From positions 19,176,030-19,240,029 of the forward strand of contig JAKZAP010000016.1 in NCBI GenBank assembly GCA_023053575.1: a stretch of 64,000 bases of DNA. Reading direction: 5' to 3'. The stretch comes from Branchinecta lynchi. Lineage: Eukaryota; Arthropoda; Branchiopoda; Anostraca; Branchinectidae. The notes under the pieces are model-generated. The model searched no databases. It had not been told where the DNA came from and saw only the letters and a list, made by a program, of their open reading frames with translations. Positions 31,321 to 42,646 of this stretch are shown one piece after another. A program made the translations under genes and the position numbers. Positions within the stretch are counted from its first letter, which is position 1. Each line of letters starts with the position of its first letter.

Positions 31321-32249
31321 ATAAAATGTGTTGTTATCCCAACATTGGGCAAGGTAATACATAGCCTGTTATTGCTAGTTCATAGACCCTTGAATATATG
31401 GTATACCCCCCCCCCCTCTCCGCCCTTGAATAGGAAAGGAAAACTAAAATATTTTATATTTCCACACAGAGAAAAATAGTTTTGTGATTGGAAATGTGTA
31501 GCCCCTAGTTTATACGGTCTACAGTAGATCTGCTGCACTCCCACTGCCCCCCCCCCTCCCCTCTCGAACACGAGAGGTAAAATCTACTTGTAAGTAGTGA
31601 TTCTAGTAATTTAGTACGTAATATCTGAAATGTGCTGTTCTCCAAACATTGGCAAGATAATATATGTCCCGTTACTGGAAGTACGTAGTCCCCGGGTATA
31701 TGCCCCCCCCCCCCCCCCGCCTCCCCCGCTCTTGTATAGGGAAGGAAAGGTAAGAAGTTTAATATTTCTACACAAGAAAAGTATTTTTGTGATTGGGAAC
31801 GCGCAGTCCCTCGTTTATATAGTCGACAGTGGATTTGCAACCCACCCTCTTCCACCTTCACCCCCCCCCCCCTCTTGGAGACGGAAGTAAAAAATGTTCT
31901 TATAAATCGTTATTTTAGTAATTTAGTACGTAATATCTCTGTTCTCCAAAAATTGGGCAAGATAATAATTGCTTTTGTTATTACTAGGTAGTCCCTCGTT
32001 GCGAGAGCTGGTATTCGGCCCCCACTCCCCCCCTCCCCCCCCTCTTGTCCACGAAAGGTAGAACTTTATTTTTTCTACCAAAGAGAAAAGTAGTTTTGTG
32101 ATTGGATGTGCGTAGTCCCTCGGTTATATGGTCGTCAGTGGATTTGCGCGCATATGTTCCTAGAGATGGGCTGCTTAGATCTCCCTCGTTCTCTTTGCAT
32201 GGGAAAATCGAAACCAGTCGCGATGTGCTTAGAGAACAGAACCAAGTTC

Positions 32250-32700
32250 TGGAAATTATTTTGTGGAATATTATTTTAGACTCACTGGAACGGATTGCAA
32301 AATGCACATTGGAATTGACAAGGTAGTTTCACGTACATGTTTCTTAGGATGGGGTTTGAGAAAGCTTAGGATGGGTGTTACTTTCAAGAAAGTATAATCT
32401 GTTGAAATTCACATCTATATTGTGGGAAATTATTTTAGACTTACTGTGGCGGATTGCTAATGCACATTCGGAATTGAGAAGGTAGTTTCACCTACATGTT
32501 TCTTAGGATGGGGTTTGAGATAGCTTAGGATGGGGTGTTACTCTAAGAAAGTTTAATTTGTTGAAATTCCTTCTGGCATAAATTATGGAATATTATTTTA
32601 GATTCGTCTGAATGCAAATGCACATTCAGATTGAAAACGTAGTCTGACCTAAATGTTTCTTAGGTTGGGGATTGAGAAGATGATTTTGAGAAGGTATAGT
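32250..32700. repeat. Three-unit tandem repeat, about 165-185 bp
   Basis: GAATATTATTTTAGACTCAC, GCAAAATGCACATTGG, ACATGTTTCTTAGGATGGGG and GTTTGAGAAAGCTTAGG recur three times, the third more diverged. It borders the 29.7-32.2 kb array but has a different unit. Confidence 0.7.
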
Positions 32701-32779
32701 TTTATGTCTATATTAAGTTTCGTATCATCCGTTCAGTTTGTAATGGTTTATAAGTGCCAATTTGTTACTTCGATTTGAA

Positions 32780-33085
32780 TCATATTTGACGGTGCAAACG
32801 GATACGTCAGTTGCAGTTTATTAGAGCTATTTTTCGGCCCTTCTTGAAAGTTCGTTTTCTAGCTTGAGCCTGAAGAATATTTGACTGTGCAAACGAATAC
32901 GTCAGCTGCAGTTTATTAGAGCTGTTTTTCGGCCCTTCTTGAAAAGATTTGTTTTCTAGCTTGAGCCTGAAGAGGCGCCTCCCTGAGCCTCCAAGAAGGG
33001 CCGAAATATAGTTCTAATAAAATGCAGCTGACATATCCGTTGCGCTCTGTCAAATATGATTCGCAGTCAGCTTGGGCTGAATGAA
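32780..33085. mobile_element. FB-12-related foldback with duplicated left arm
   Basis: ATACGTCAGTTGCAGTTTAT, TTTCGGCCCTTCTTG occurs twice in direct order (about 32803 and 32889). The complement AAGAAGGGCCGAAATATAG, GCAGCTGACATATCCG then follows at 32993-33045 and ends CAGTCAGCTTGGGCTGAA. The sequence has diverged from the 586 copy but the end motif is the same. Confidence 0.6.
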
Positions 33086-33950
33086 GTATTGATGATTTGA
33101 ATCAATAAAATTTCTAAGTTATCTATTCGTGAATAGAAGCTAGACTGGAAATTCTAGCCTGGAATTACGTCAGCAGACAAATGCTTATAGGTATGGGCAA
33201 AGCTGAGAGAAATGTGCTGTTTGAATTTAAAATGGAGGAGGAATTAAACTCAAAATGGAACTAGCCCCATCATAGAGGATACTTGAAAATACTTTCAAGA
33301 TTAATGACTAGACCAGTAAACAAATTCTTGGGGGTAAGGGAAAAATTCGAAGATAAATAGTTATGTACGAATGGGGTGGGTGTTAAGGGAGGAAATATTT
33401 TTGGGGAGTTAGCTTTTTCGAAAATTTGCTAAAATAAAAGTATGAAGAGTACAATCTGCTTTTACGAAATGAAAAAGAAAGGTTATGTTCCTTGGAAGCT
33501 GATTTAGGCTATATAGTAGCCTCTTGTTTTTTGTTTTCGGCTTTCTGTGCGCTCTGTGCTTCAGTCTGCAGTATGATGCAATAGGTATATACAGTAGATA
33601 TATGGTGCTTTAAAGAGTTTTTTAACTTTGGACAGTGCAGTTTTGGGCTAAATGGTAAATGAAGACCGAAAAACACGCACCCAGGCAGTTTTGTTAAGAT
33701 TGGTTGGGTTCTATTGACAAGCCTTGTAAGTTTTTGGAGTTTCTTGCAATTTTGGGTTAAAAAGAAGTTTTGGCGCATTTTTCAAAGACAGTGGCGTATT
33801 TCTTGTATCACGATCTGGCAAAACTGCACCCAAGTGTTCTTCGGAGCCCGGAATTAGCTATGTTGGCTAATTCGCAGTTGACTTTAGTCACATAATGTGG
33901 ATGAAATGACACTGACCCAAAGTTAATTAACTGTTCAGAAAAGCATGCAC
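33086..33950. other. Unassigned AT-rich sequence
   Basis: No coding frame or repeat with counterparts in the window was recognised. Confidence 0.3.
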
Positions 33951-34127
33951 CAGGCCCGTATCCAGGAATTTATTTCGGGGGCGGGGGGTGCCTGCTGGTC
34001 GGATAAAAAAGTACATAAAACATAGATCAGAGGGAAAAGCCTATACAAATCTTTATTTTTGTATGTTTCGGGGGGGGGGGGGGGGGGTTCAACCCCCCTA
34101 CCCCCCCCCCCCCTGGATACGGCCTTG
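33951..34127. mobile_element. hAT-GTATCC MITE copy 2
   Basis: CAGGCCCGTATCCAGGAATT to CTGGATACGGCCTTG, with long G then C runs inside. Flanks GCATGCAC and ATCTGTAC match at only half of the positions, so the duplication is decayed. Confidence 0.75.
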
Positions 34128-34308
34128 ATCTGTACTGTATAGACAGTAAATGTATGTTACATAGGACGATTATTTAACTTCAGACGGCGCAGATTTTGGA
34201 TAAAATCACTTCGGAAAATGCCATTGGCTAAAATTGCTCTTCAGTGGATTCCCCTCTTTCTGATCATTCGTTGTATATGTTTCGTCCTTTAAAAAGGAGA
34301 GCTGCACA

Positions 34309-34460
34309 CAGGCCCGTATCCAGGAATTTATTTCTCGTAAACATTTCATCGTAACATAAATCGAAGGAAAAAGCCTATAAAAATGAGTATTTTTGTATGT
34401 TTCGGGGGGGGGGGGGGGTTCAACCCCCTAACCCCCCCCCCCCCCCTATATACGGCCTTG
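34309..34460. mobile_element. hAT-GTATCC MITE copy 3 with perfect TSD
   Basis: CAGGCCCGTATCCAGGAATT to TATACGGCCTTG, flanked by identical GCTGCACA (34301-34308 and 34461-34468). An exact 8-bp duplication is the hAT hallmark and marks this as a relatively young copy. Confidence 0.85.
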
Positions 34461-34576
34461 GCTGCACATGAATTCACCAACTTCAGGTTGCTACTAAGTC
34501 GATAACCCCTTTACTCACCACCGGGGTGTGATTCGGCAGCGTAATGAATCGCCATTGAATAACTAGCAACTTACAA

Positions 34577-34738
34577 GTGCGTTTTTTTTATGTAGTTTCG
34601 GTGTACTTTGACATACTTCTGTTTTAGTTATGAAAGTACAGTATCTGGAATAGACAAATAAAACCGTAAACATACTGTACTTTCATATACGTCAGACTAC
34701 AGTGAAGCTACACCGAAACTACATCCAAAAAAACGCAC
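34577..34738. mobile_element. 162-bp hairpin MITE with nested inverted repeats
   Basis: The outer arms are about 29 bp (GTGCGTTTTTTTTATGTAG, TTTCGGTGTA at 34577-34605 against 34709-34738). A perfect 15-bp inner pair, ATGAAAGTACAGTAT, lies at 34630-34644 and 34672-34686. The single strand would fold as two stacked hairpins. No superfamily assigned. Confidence 0.65.
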
Positions 34739-35404
34739 CTTTAGTGTGTTTGATTTTTTAATACCAGCCTATAGTTGAACCAGGAAATTGTCAGTGTCTC
34801 CTCTCTTATCAAACCTGGATGGACTAGTGCTAGTCCAATCTTTATTTGCTTGACAGAAATCTGCTCTCTCGTGCGCATGACAAATTCTTGTTCATCAAAG
34901 CTACCAATTTCGAGCAAGAATAAAAATAAAAATGAAAGGAAAAATAGAAAATACCCGGATGGGAGTGTACAGCGGTAAAACTCTTAAATCGAATGTACGT
35001 TCTGGGAGAACCTGATAGGATGATGATTATGGTCTTCGGTCAACTAATTTAGAAAACAGGACTATTTTAGTGAAGGAAGGATTTCGGTAGATTCGGATTT
35101 TGTAGTGTTTTCTTAAAAGAAGCCCAGTCCATCGGTATTTGTCAGGGCTATGGAACTTGTAGATATAGTTCAAGTTCTGAACTTCCAACGCTACGCTGAT
35201 TAGGTCCAATTTCTGTTCGTTGTGGCAATTGGCTGAATCTGATTATCTCTTTCAATTAGAGGCTTAGGAAACAGCGGATGTAACTAATATACCCGCATTC
35301 ATGGGAGATCCGGGACCAAGACCCCTCGCTGGTCCCGTCCAAAAAGTGATTAGACCCAAGAGGGAAGGGCTGCTGAATGGTCCCGCATATGTTTAGGCTT
35401 TCTT

Positions 35405-35800
35405 CCCCTTGGTCCACACTGCAGCGTTTTAACGCAAAATTCTGAGTTTGCAATATACGATACAAATCGTGCGACAAGCACCGCAAAGCTTTGTGTTTTG
35501 ACGCAATGTCCGATGCGTTAACAAATTTCAACTTGTCTGACAAAACACTTGCTATTTTTAAAGGGGGGGGGGGGGAAGAAAACAAGACTTGTGGATTTTT
35601 CAAGACTAAAAGTTGCTCTACCATTTGCTGAAAGTAAACATTGTAATCCTTACCCATGGTTCATACTGCTGCGATTTCGCACAAAATTGTACGTCATGCC
35701 GTATACGACACAAATCGTGCGACAAGCAACGCAGAACTTTGCGTTTTGTCGCAGTGTCGGATGCGTTGAAATATTTCAATGATCCGACATAATGCATGCG
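35405..35800. repeat. Tandem duplication with GTCGCGC-type hairpins
   Basis: CAAATCGTGCGACAAGCA, CCGCAAAGCTTTGTG, GACGCAATGTCCGATGCG near 35463-35520 recur as CAAATCGTGCGACAAGCA, ACGCAGAACTTTGCG, GTCGCAGTGTCGGATGCG near 35710-35768. Each contains a stem such as GCGACAA.../...TTGTCGC (35719-35752). Confidence 0.55.
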
Positions 35801-35845
35801 ATTCTTGAGGGAAAGAAAAGAAAAAACTAGTTTTTTTGTTTTTTT

Positions 35846-35900
35846 TCAATCAATCAAGTTTGATCCGAATAGCTAAAAGCTAGAAAATGAATACAAATTT
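35846..35900 (-). repeat. Retroposon 3' end with (TTGA)n tail, second copy
   Basis: TCAATCAATCAAGTTTGATC, CGAATAGCTAAAAGCTAG parallels the one at 18490. Minus-strand orientation. Confidence 0.45.
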
Positions 35901-36639
35901 ACAAAATACACAGACACACAAGAAACAAATCAACTAATACACTTACAAGATATGACGAGAAATAAATGATGAAATGAAAAAACGTAAAATTTGGGTAGAA
36001 GAATTAGCGGGATATGGGGAAAACTTTTTGCCAGTATTCCTCTCGGACCGACGCACGGAAGACGGGAGGGGAGGGAAAAGTTAATTTTATTTAATTTGCA
36101 AGACTAAAAATTGCTCTACCTTGGTCTGACTGTAATCTTAGGATGGCTGAATGCAAAATATCTTTTGAATAAACTTGTATTAACCTGTTTTGAACAAGAT
36201 GACATATGGGGTTTGAAAGAAATCTCCTAATAATGGTTGGTATTCAGATGGAGCATCTTCAGACCCAAGGGTTTCTTTGTCCTTTTGCAGAATAATCTCG
36301 TCGAAAAAATTCGTTTTCCATTTCCGTCTGCGTGGTAGTGGCAACGTCCAAACGATTCTGTCGCACAGGAAGCAGCAGTGTGAACAAGGGTTATAAACCT
36401 TCATTCGACCCGATTGGAACAAGAAGACATATGAAGTTTGATTGAAATTCCCAGAAAATTCCCTCCCTAAAGTTCCCATTGTCCTCAGTGTCTTCAGAAT
36501 ATTTCAGAAGTCATCTCCAGAGAGTTTCATTGTCCCCTCCAGGGTCGTCATTAAAGACAAGCTTAGTGAACACTCATGTGATTCTGTTTTTGTCACTCTT
36601 GTCCTACATAGGACATACAAATAAAATTAAAATGTGTGG

Positions 36640-36768
36640 TTTTTGCAGAGGCGATTCCGACCAAAAGTTACCATTCCACGTTTTTTCGTAAATAAAAATT
36701 TCACTCCCAGTCCACTCTCTGTTTTGGGCTAAAATTCACTCTGTAGATGTTTTTGATGTGGCAACCCT
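36640..36768 (-). mobile_element. hAT-TTGCC MITE, truncated
   Basis: Ends TGATGTGGCAACCCTG, the complement of CAGGGTTGCCACATC. The interior TGTTTTGGGCTAAAATTC, TCACTCCCAG and GGCGATTCCGACCAAAAG matches the copies at 39.83 and 57.06 kb in reverse. The other end is missing. Confidence 0.6.
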
Positions 36769-36821
36769 GAGTGTGAAGCATGGGTTAGACAGGATTTTCC
36801 CGACGTGCCGGCATCGCATGT

Positions 36822-37060
36822 AGTAAGTAAGTAATTTATTTATGACCTGCATTTTGAAAAGGCGGAGTAAATGAAGAAGATAAGCAAAACACATTAACAC
36901 ACAGAAAAAGACACTTAATTTTCAATCTTCGGTCAGGAAGCAGTGGACGACGTCGTGCGCTGGTTGGGCCCTGTTGTCCATGATTTTTGAAAGCGATGAG
37001 GGAAATTCCAAAAGGGTAACACTTACATCTTGAATTTCTCCGTCAGTGTATGGTTATGAC
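36822..37060 (-). pseudogene. Non-LTR C-terminal end, minus strand, with (TTAC)n tail
   Basis: The minus strand encodes SSLSKIMDNRAQPAHDVV and HCFLTED, then a stop at 36922-36924. The plus-strand fragment at 40866 has SLSKIIDNRTQPAHDLLHCF at the same place, so two copies support a real protein end. The 3' UTR runs to GTCATAAATAAATT and (ACTTA)n at 36824-36835. It is shorter than one domain and dead. Confidence 0.6.
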
Positions 37061-37599
37061 ATAATTTGAACAAGTGGAGCAGGTGCTTCGTATATTTAAA
37101 ATAACATGATCTCATCTTTTTAATCTCCTTCTTGACAATGAAGATTTGAAGTAGTAGTCCTATTTCAGTCTTAAGGTTCTGTTCGACACAAACTTACCGT
37201 CTCTTGTGGGTATGCTGCTTGTCGTTGTCGACCGCATCCAGATGGTGAATCGGCGGGCTAGCCGCTTGTACCATCAATACCAGCCAAGAGACGTGCAAGA
37301 AACCCTCCTGGGAGTAACCAGTTTCGACCAAGAACATAATAAAAATGAAGGAGACACGACCAAGGAAAGGCTGAATGTATTACATGCGGATATTTAAAAC
37401 TCACAGATACTTCAATGGTACATATTTTGGTGATGATTGATTAAGCTCGTGGAAGGAAATTAAGAATCCCGGCGTCGCCGAATAGCATTCAGGTGGTGAG
37501 CGAAGGGATTACCCCCTTGCGAGTAGTTACCTGTAGGGAGTGTTCTTGTGCAAAAGCGACTGGGTCACTTTTCTGGAAAGAAATAGTTGCTAGTATCAT

Positions 37600-38140
37600 G
37601 ATAGAATAGATTAGAATAGAATAGTGTTTATTTAGCCTCAATGAGCCATACACAGATTTTTATACACACGGCATACACATATATTAATACACTGAAAACA
37701 TAATGATCCTAGGACACATACATAAACTACCTTCTATTTAAATTTCCACTCACATAATCTACCACCATTTTAATAACGTTGTCTTTAGTCGATGTCAATA
37801 TACCAGGGAAGAGCAACCCTCCCCCAAACTGATCCGGTAGAGGAGACTCCTGGCACTGCCCTAGGAGGTGTTGCAACAGTGTCCTCTCCAACAAGATAAA
37901 TCGGACTCCTGTAATTATCAATTATTAACCCATCCCTATTTTTCCTTCTCTCAAACACCTTTTTTCTAAATCCGAGTGGTAATGAGTTTGTTCGGAGCTG
38001 GAACCAAAGTTTCAGAGTCTGTGCTGGTAGACCTAACTTAAAATAAAATTCATATGAAAAGTTTGCTTCAATAATTTGTAGTAATTTAGAGTCTCAGACC
38101 TTTGAATACAGTTCACAACTTTCTTTTTATCCTTGAAATT
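37600..38140 (-). pseudogene. Retroposon 3' end (family C) with (TATTC)n tail, uninterrupted
   Basis: On the minus strand the order is AGGTCTACCAGCACAG-like, CTCCGAACAAACTCATTACC, TTTGAGAGAAGG, TAGGGATGGG, GGAGAGGACACTGTTGC, TCAGTTTGGGGGAGGGTTGC, and finally GAGGCTAAATAAACACTATT followed by (CTATT)n. A second copy at 56.87-58.75 kb carries two insertions. Peptides such as TLKLWFQLRTNSLP are conserved between copies, suggesting a degenerate coding 3' end. No RT motif is seen. This copy is the empty-site reference. Confidence 0.6.
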
Positions 38141-39465
38141 ATTGAAGTACATGATTTGTTCGAGAATAAGACATGTATTTGTTCAGCTGAGGACAAAACC
38201 TTCTATTTAACCTCGGAATTATTTCGCCACTTAATCTTTGTTTGACCAACGATTAAGACTCTGCCCGTCCAACCATCCACAGCAAGAACAGTGCCTGTTC
38301 AAACAGGGCCAATGGTGGCGCTCCGAATTCTCTTATCAGTACAGATAAAAAAACAAAAATTGGAGCCGAGCCTAAACGGTGTCAGGTTGGTGTGTCGGTT
38401 GTTATCGCGGTTGAAATTCGAGGGAGGAGTGTTTTGTCTGTAATCATTCTTGTGCTCTGTAATGTTTCCGTTTTTTCTGTTCGGTCAGTTTGAGAATACT
38501 ATAGTGATGTAGGAAGTCGGACGACCTTATTTTCTTGAAGAGAGGACGCTTGTTTACCGCATATGTGTTATTACCAAGATATTTTATTTACGCGAGTAAG
38601 TAGATCAGTGGGCTTTTCGAGACTAAACCTTACGGTACTGTTAAGAAGGTGTGATATCGAATCCCACTGGTGACATTATTGTTAAGTATGTAATCCCACT
38701 GTTGAGACCATTGTTAAGATGTTGAACCTGGAGGAAGTTTCCAACCCCTGTTCTTACACCTTGTTGAGAGGATGGACGAGTGGAGGCGAGGTTTAATGAA
38801 GATAGGGCTCCTGGGGTGTGGGCTGAAGACATTCTGACACCGTAGGTGCCCACTAGCCCCAGGACCAGTCAGGAAACCGGACAAAATAGACAAGGGAAAG
38901 TCTCAGGGAATTCTATAGCTCAGCCGCAGTCAATCCAGAAATCCCTAATCAAGCTGGTTCACACATCCTAGCGAAGCTGGAATTCACATATCCAGTCAAG
39001 CCCGAGGCCTACTAGCCGAGATGGACCATAACGTCTATAGTTAATTTATCTCATGTAAATCATGTACAAGAGTGTGACACATATAATATAGCACTAATGG
39101 GTCCCTAACTAAATATATAAACTGGTCCTTACCATAAATTATAATACAGAGTAACTGAGGTCTTGCTCCGACCAAGGATGAAAGAGAACTCCCTTGGCTG
39201 CGGATTCATTCCGTAGCCAAAATACTTAGAATGAAATGGATCAAAGCCTGACCTCGGATTAGCGAGCAGCTAACTGAAGCTAGGATAAAGACCGAGTGAC
39301 CTATTGTCACGATGCCGGGAAATTAATGATGGTGATGGAAACCGAAGAGATATATAGAAAAGTAGGCGATAGATGGAGGGAATAACTAGGAGGACTATTG
39401 CAGAGCAAAGTGCTATGGGATGTCTCCATAACAGTACTTTACAGTTGTTAACTTAGAAAACTGTG
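38141..39465. other. Apparently single-copy sequence, no gene recognised
   Basis: No tandem structure, no inverted ends and no long frame. TGTTAAGAAGGTGTG and GACCATTGTTAAGATG near 38640-38720 show a weak short repeat. AAATATATAAACTGG near 39110 could be a chance TATA-like stretch. Confidence 0.35.
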
Positions 39466-39537
39466 TCACAAAAAATCAACGAAGAAACCAACGAAACCAA
39501 CCCCATTTTCTTTGGTTTCTTCGTTGATTTTCTGTGA
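39466..39537. mobile_element. 72-bp hairpin with 25-bp arms
   Basis: Arms at 39466-39490 and 39513-39537 (starting TCACAAAAAATCAACG) are complementary at 24 of 25 positions with a 22-nt loop. CTTAGAAAACTGT occurs on both sides (39452 and 39571), which may trace an older duplication. Confidence 0.55.
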
Positions 39538-39826
39538 TATGTCAGGCCAATGTGGTTCACAAAATTATCTTAGAAAACTGTAAACTAACTGATTCGAATT
39601 CGTAATCTTATACGGTTTCGAAAATGAATTATATTTTCACATTCATATTTAATGGTCAAATTTTCAGTTTCCTGCTGGATGATACGATATTATATTAATT
39701 TATATTTGAAGACCAGGGGCCATAGCGAGGAAAAATAAATAAATGAAAATACTAAGAGAAACCAAAACACTATCACATCACACCAAATATCCTACACTTT
39801 TCCTTCTGTAGATCAGCCACTTTGAG

Positions 39827-40143
39827 CAGTGTTGCCACATCCGGAAAACTTTTAGAGTGACTTTTGGCCTTAAACGGAGAATTTAATTTTCATGAACAAA
39901 AAAAACTTGTCTGGTCTGGTCAAACTGGTCACATGTGATCGGAATCACCACTGCTAAAATTGCATTTAATTTTATTTTCGTGAAAAAACGTGAAATAGCC
40001 ACTTCTGGTCAGAATCCCTGCTGCAAAAATGACACATTTGGACATTTTCTGATATAGAGTGATTTTATATCCTACGTCGGGCAAGAGTGACTAAAACAAA
40101 ATAGAGTGACCATTCACACTATGTGCAACATGTGGCAACCCTG
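39827..40143. mobile_element. hAT-TTGCC MITE, full length
   Basis: CAGTGTTGCCACATCCGG to ACATGTGGCAACCCTG, flanked by ACTTTGAG and ACTCTGAG (7 of 8). CAG termini and an 8-bp duplication are typical of hAT. The 317-bp interior has no ORF. Confidence 0.8.
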
Positions 40144-40299
40144 ACTCTGAGGAACCTTGCCAGATTTCACAGTCCTAAAATCATCCCTCCCTCCTTCGAT
40201 GAAGCCGTCCCGTGAGATCGCCCCCTCCCAATACTTTATACCGACACGTAAAAGAAAGTATTTCGCACTTTCAGCTACTTCGCATAATTCGTATGTGAC

Positions 40300-40621
40300 C
40301 AGGGGCGTCACGACTAGGGGGAACGCCCCCCCCCCCCAAACGTTGTCGGCCAGTCGGTAAAAATAGCCGAGTCGGCGCGAAGCGCTGCGATTTTTCTTAA
40401 AAATAGTCAGTTTTGTTCTTGGAAACAGCCGATTTAAAAATAAAAAAAACAGTCGATTTTTCCTTAAAAATAGTAGTTTTTCGTAAAGTCAGCCGATTTT
40501 TCTGTCAACACAGTGGTGTCGTTTTTATCTTCAGAAATAGTGGGGGAAAATGATCAGCCAATCGGGAAATACCTTGCCCTCCCCCCCCCCCCCCCAAACA
40601 TGTTGGCTAGTAACGCCTGTG
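40300..40621. mobile_element. hAT-GGCG MITE copy
   Basis: CAGGGGCGTCACGACTAGGG to GGCTAGTAACGCCTGTG, flanked by TATGTGAC and CATGTGGC (6 of 8). C runs lie inside both ends, and the interior has units such as CAGTCGATTTTTCC. Confidence 0.8.
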
Positions 40622-40865
40622 CATGTGGCCAGTAGGTTCTTGAGACCCTTGCTTCTTTTCTTGCGTAGTTCAATGTACATCACTTTGTAGTCCTCAGTTT
40701 TGGATCAAAAATCCAAAAGTCTGTTTCTCCTATTTTAAGTAATTCAGAGGGGTGAAATTAGAATAATGTGTTGAATAATTCCGGCTCTTTCATACTAGTC
40801 ATTATTGAATTTTGTTTTCTTTCTTTCCGTGGTAAATTTTTATTTCTGTGATTATGCACTCTTAC

Positions 40866-41118
40866 TGCCATAACCATACTTTGACAGAGAAGTTCAAAAT
40901 TCAAGATGCAAGTGTTACCCTTTTGGATGTTTCTTCTTCGCTATCAAAAATCATTGACAACAGAACCCAACCAGCGCACGACCTTCTACACTGCTTCCTG
41001 GCCGACGATTGAAATTAAGTGTCTTTTTGTGTATGTTTATGTGTTTTATTTACTTTCTTCATTTACTCCGCTTTCTGAAAACGGCGGGTTATAAATAAAT
41101 TACTTACTTACTTACTTG
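40866..41118 (+). pseudogene. Non-LTR C-terminal end with (TTAC)n tail
   Basis: The frame ends SLSKIIDNRTQPAHDLLHCF then LADD and TGA (41010-41012). The upstream stretch CATAACCATACTTTGAC, AGTGTTACCCTTTTGG also matches the minus-strand copy at 36822-37060. The 3' UTR has TTTACTCCGCTTTCTG, GGCGGGTTATAAATAAATT and (ACTT)n. Only the last 3' part of the element is present. Confidence 0.6.
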
Positions 41119-41525
41119 AGACTGTTTCAGGTGTGCAATTTTAATACATTCCTTAGAAGTACTTTCTGGACACACTGGCTATCGATTATATTCCCGATAA
41201 TCATTGCGGCACTTTAACCTGAAAATTTTTCACAGTGTACAGAGTAAAATACTATAGCACCAAAGTAATTTTTGATGTCCCCGTCCACCCAAGTTAGTCT
41301 TATACTTTGTTAGTAGCACAGTCTGAGAGAGAGACAAGTTTTTAATATAATGTAATTTTACACACACAAAAATCAGTATCGTAACAGACCTGCCATGTGA
41401 AAATCTATACAGATTTGTTTGTGGCAGGACTCACTTATTTAATCTCTTAGCATAATTATATTGGGAACAAAAATTAAAGGAAAAAAAATAAATGCAATAC
41501 TATACATAAACAACTATATGGAGAA

Positions 41526-41911
41526 ATATTCAAATAATGTATACAATGGATACGTCAGCTACGATTCTTCATCAGCGATCTTTCGGCCCGTCTTGGCAAT
41601 TGCCCTCGTCGGGCTGTCAATCTTCTGGGTCAACGTCGGGGAAGGAAACAAACCTGTAATAAATAACTGAAGCTTCTATCGACTATAAATATCTTATTAG
41701 GTCAAATTACTTTCAAATATCACTGTAAAGGAAGAACTTGGTCCTGAGATTTAATTTTTGACACGGCCGCTGTTTTTGCTGCACGATTCGGGCGATGACA
41801 AAATATCGCTGATGATCAATGAATCAATTTTCAGAATCGTAGCTGACGTATCCGTTGCATGCATTATTTGAATATATGTTTCAAAGTCAGCTTGGGCTCA
41901 AAGAATATTTA
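41526..41911. mobile_element. FB-12 foldback, both arms, diverged
   Basis: Left arm ATACGTCAGCTACGATTC, TTCATCAGCGATCTTTCGG; right arm CAGAATCGTAGCTGACG, then AAGTCAGCTTGGGCTC, AAAGAATATTTA. Flanks TATGGAGAA and TATGAAGAA (41517-41525, 41912-41920) are a 9-bp duplication with one mismatch. The middle contains non-family sequence. Confidence 0.7.
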
Positions 41912-42646
41912 TATGAAGAATACAAAATATTCAATATTATAGATAAATGGAAGACAATTAAACCTCGTGGCAATCTAGGACAGATTCGTACCCATTTTGC
42001 CCAATAGAAATCAAAACACTGTCACCTAGGACATCCATCTTCGAGAGGTGTTTTTGACCAATGAGCTCCCTGGAAGCAGTAAGTGGGAGCCTGTCTGCGT
42101 CGAAAAGTGTCAGACATAAAAGATGCAAAAATCGGTGTATTGTCGTTTGGATGGATAAAACTGACAACAGAAATTCGCTACATTATAAATTAAGAATGGT
42201 AGAGACGTAGGGTGAGGCAGTCGGCTAATATAGATAAGACTGGTACTTTAAGGGTTGCGTTTCTTCAAATGAATAATGCAAAAAAAAAAAGAAATAAATA
42301 GAAATAAGGCGATGTACCGAAAATGTCAGAAGTCCTTTATGGTTCGGAGATCGCGGTAGATGTGAGATGCCACAGCTGGCTAGATCGTGTGTGAGTTTTC
42401 AAGTTAGCGACACTAATTAGGACGTCCCGACTTGAACACGTAAACGACTCGAACTGAAACGAGACCGTGACCGGGTAGTTGGTGGATAGAATACCGTGGC
42501 AAGCGCTGTGTTTGAATATGATTTGCCGCTGATTGTGTATGACTATCGTATTTGAGCTTTTAGTGGTATGATTGAATTTTCTTATTTTTCTGGTTACTTA
42601 TAACTATAATTTTTTTCCGTCAGGAAACTCGGTAGGCTCAGAAGCG

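Larger units (their letters stand above)
29700..32160. repeat. Large degenerate tandem array with a two-part unit of about 305 bp
   Basis: The motif GCGTAGTCCCTCGTTTATAT (variants) occurs about fourteen times between 29716 and 32112. Spacing alternates near 120 and 185 bp toward the right (31499, 31685, 31804, 31987, 32112), so pairs make about 305 bp. Each unit also carries a C-tract followed by CTCTTG, AAAGGTAAAATGTT and TTTTGTGATTGGAA. The array has been invaded by a hAT-GGCG MITE (30192-30483) and a retroposon end (31100-31320). Open frames here are low-complexity by-products. Confidence 0.7.

Noticed and set aside
29700..32310. Several glycine-rich or proline-rich frames
   Set aside because: They are translations of G/C homopolymers in a tandem array.
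35256..35657. 133-codon minus-strand frame as a gene
   Set aside because: It overlaps a tandemly duplicated non-coding segment, and the other copy of that segment does not keep the frame.
38141..39465. LTR retrotransposon or solo LTR
   Set aside because: No paired direct repeats, primer-binding site, polypurine tract or gag/pol motif could be found.
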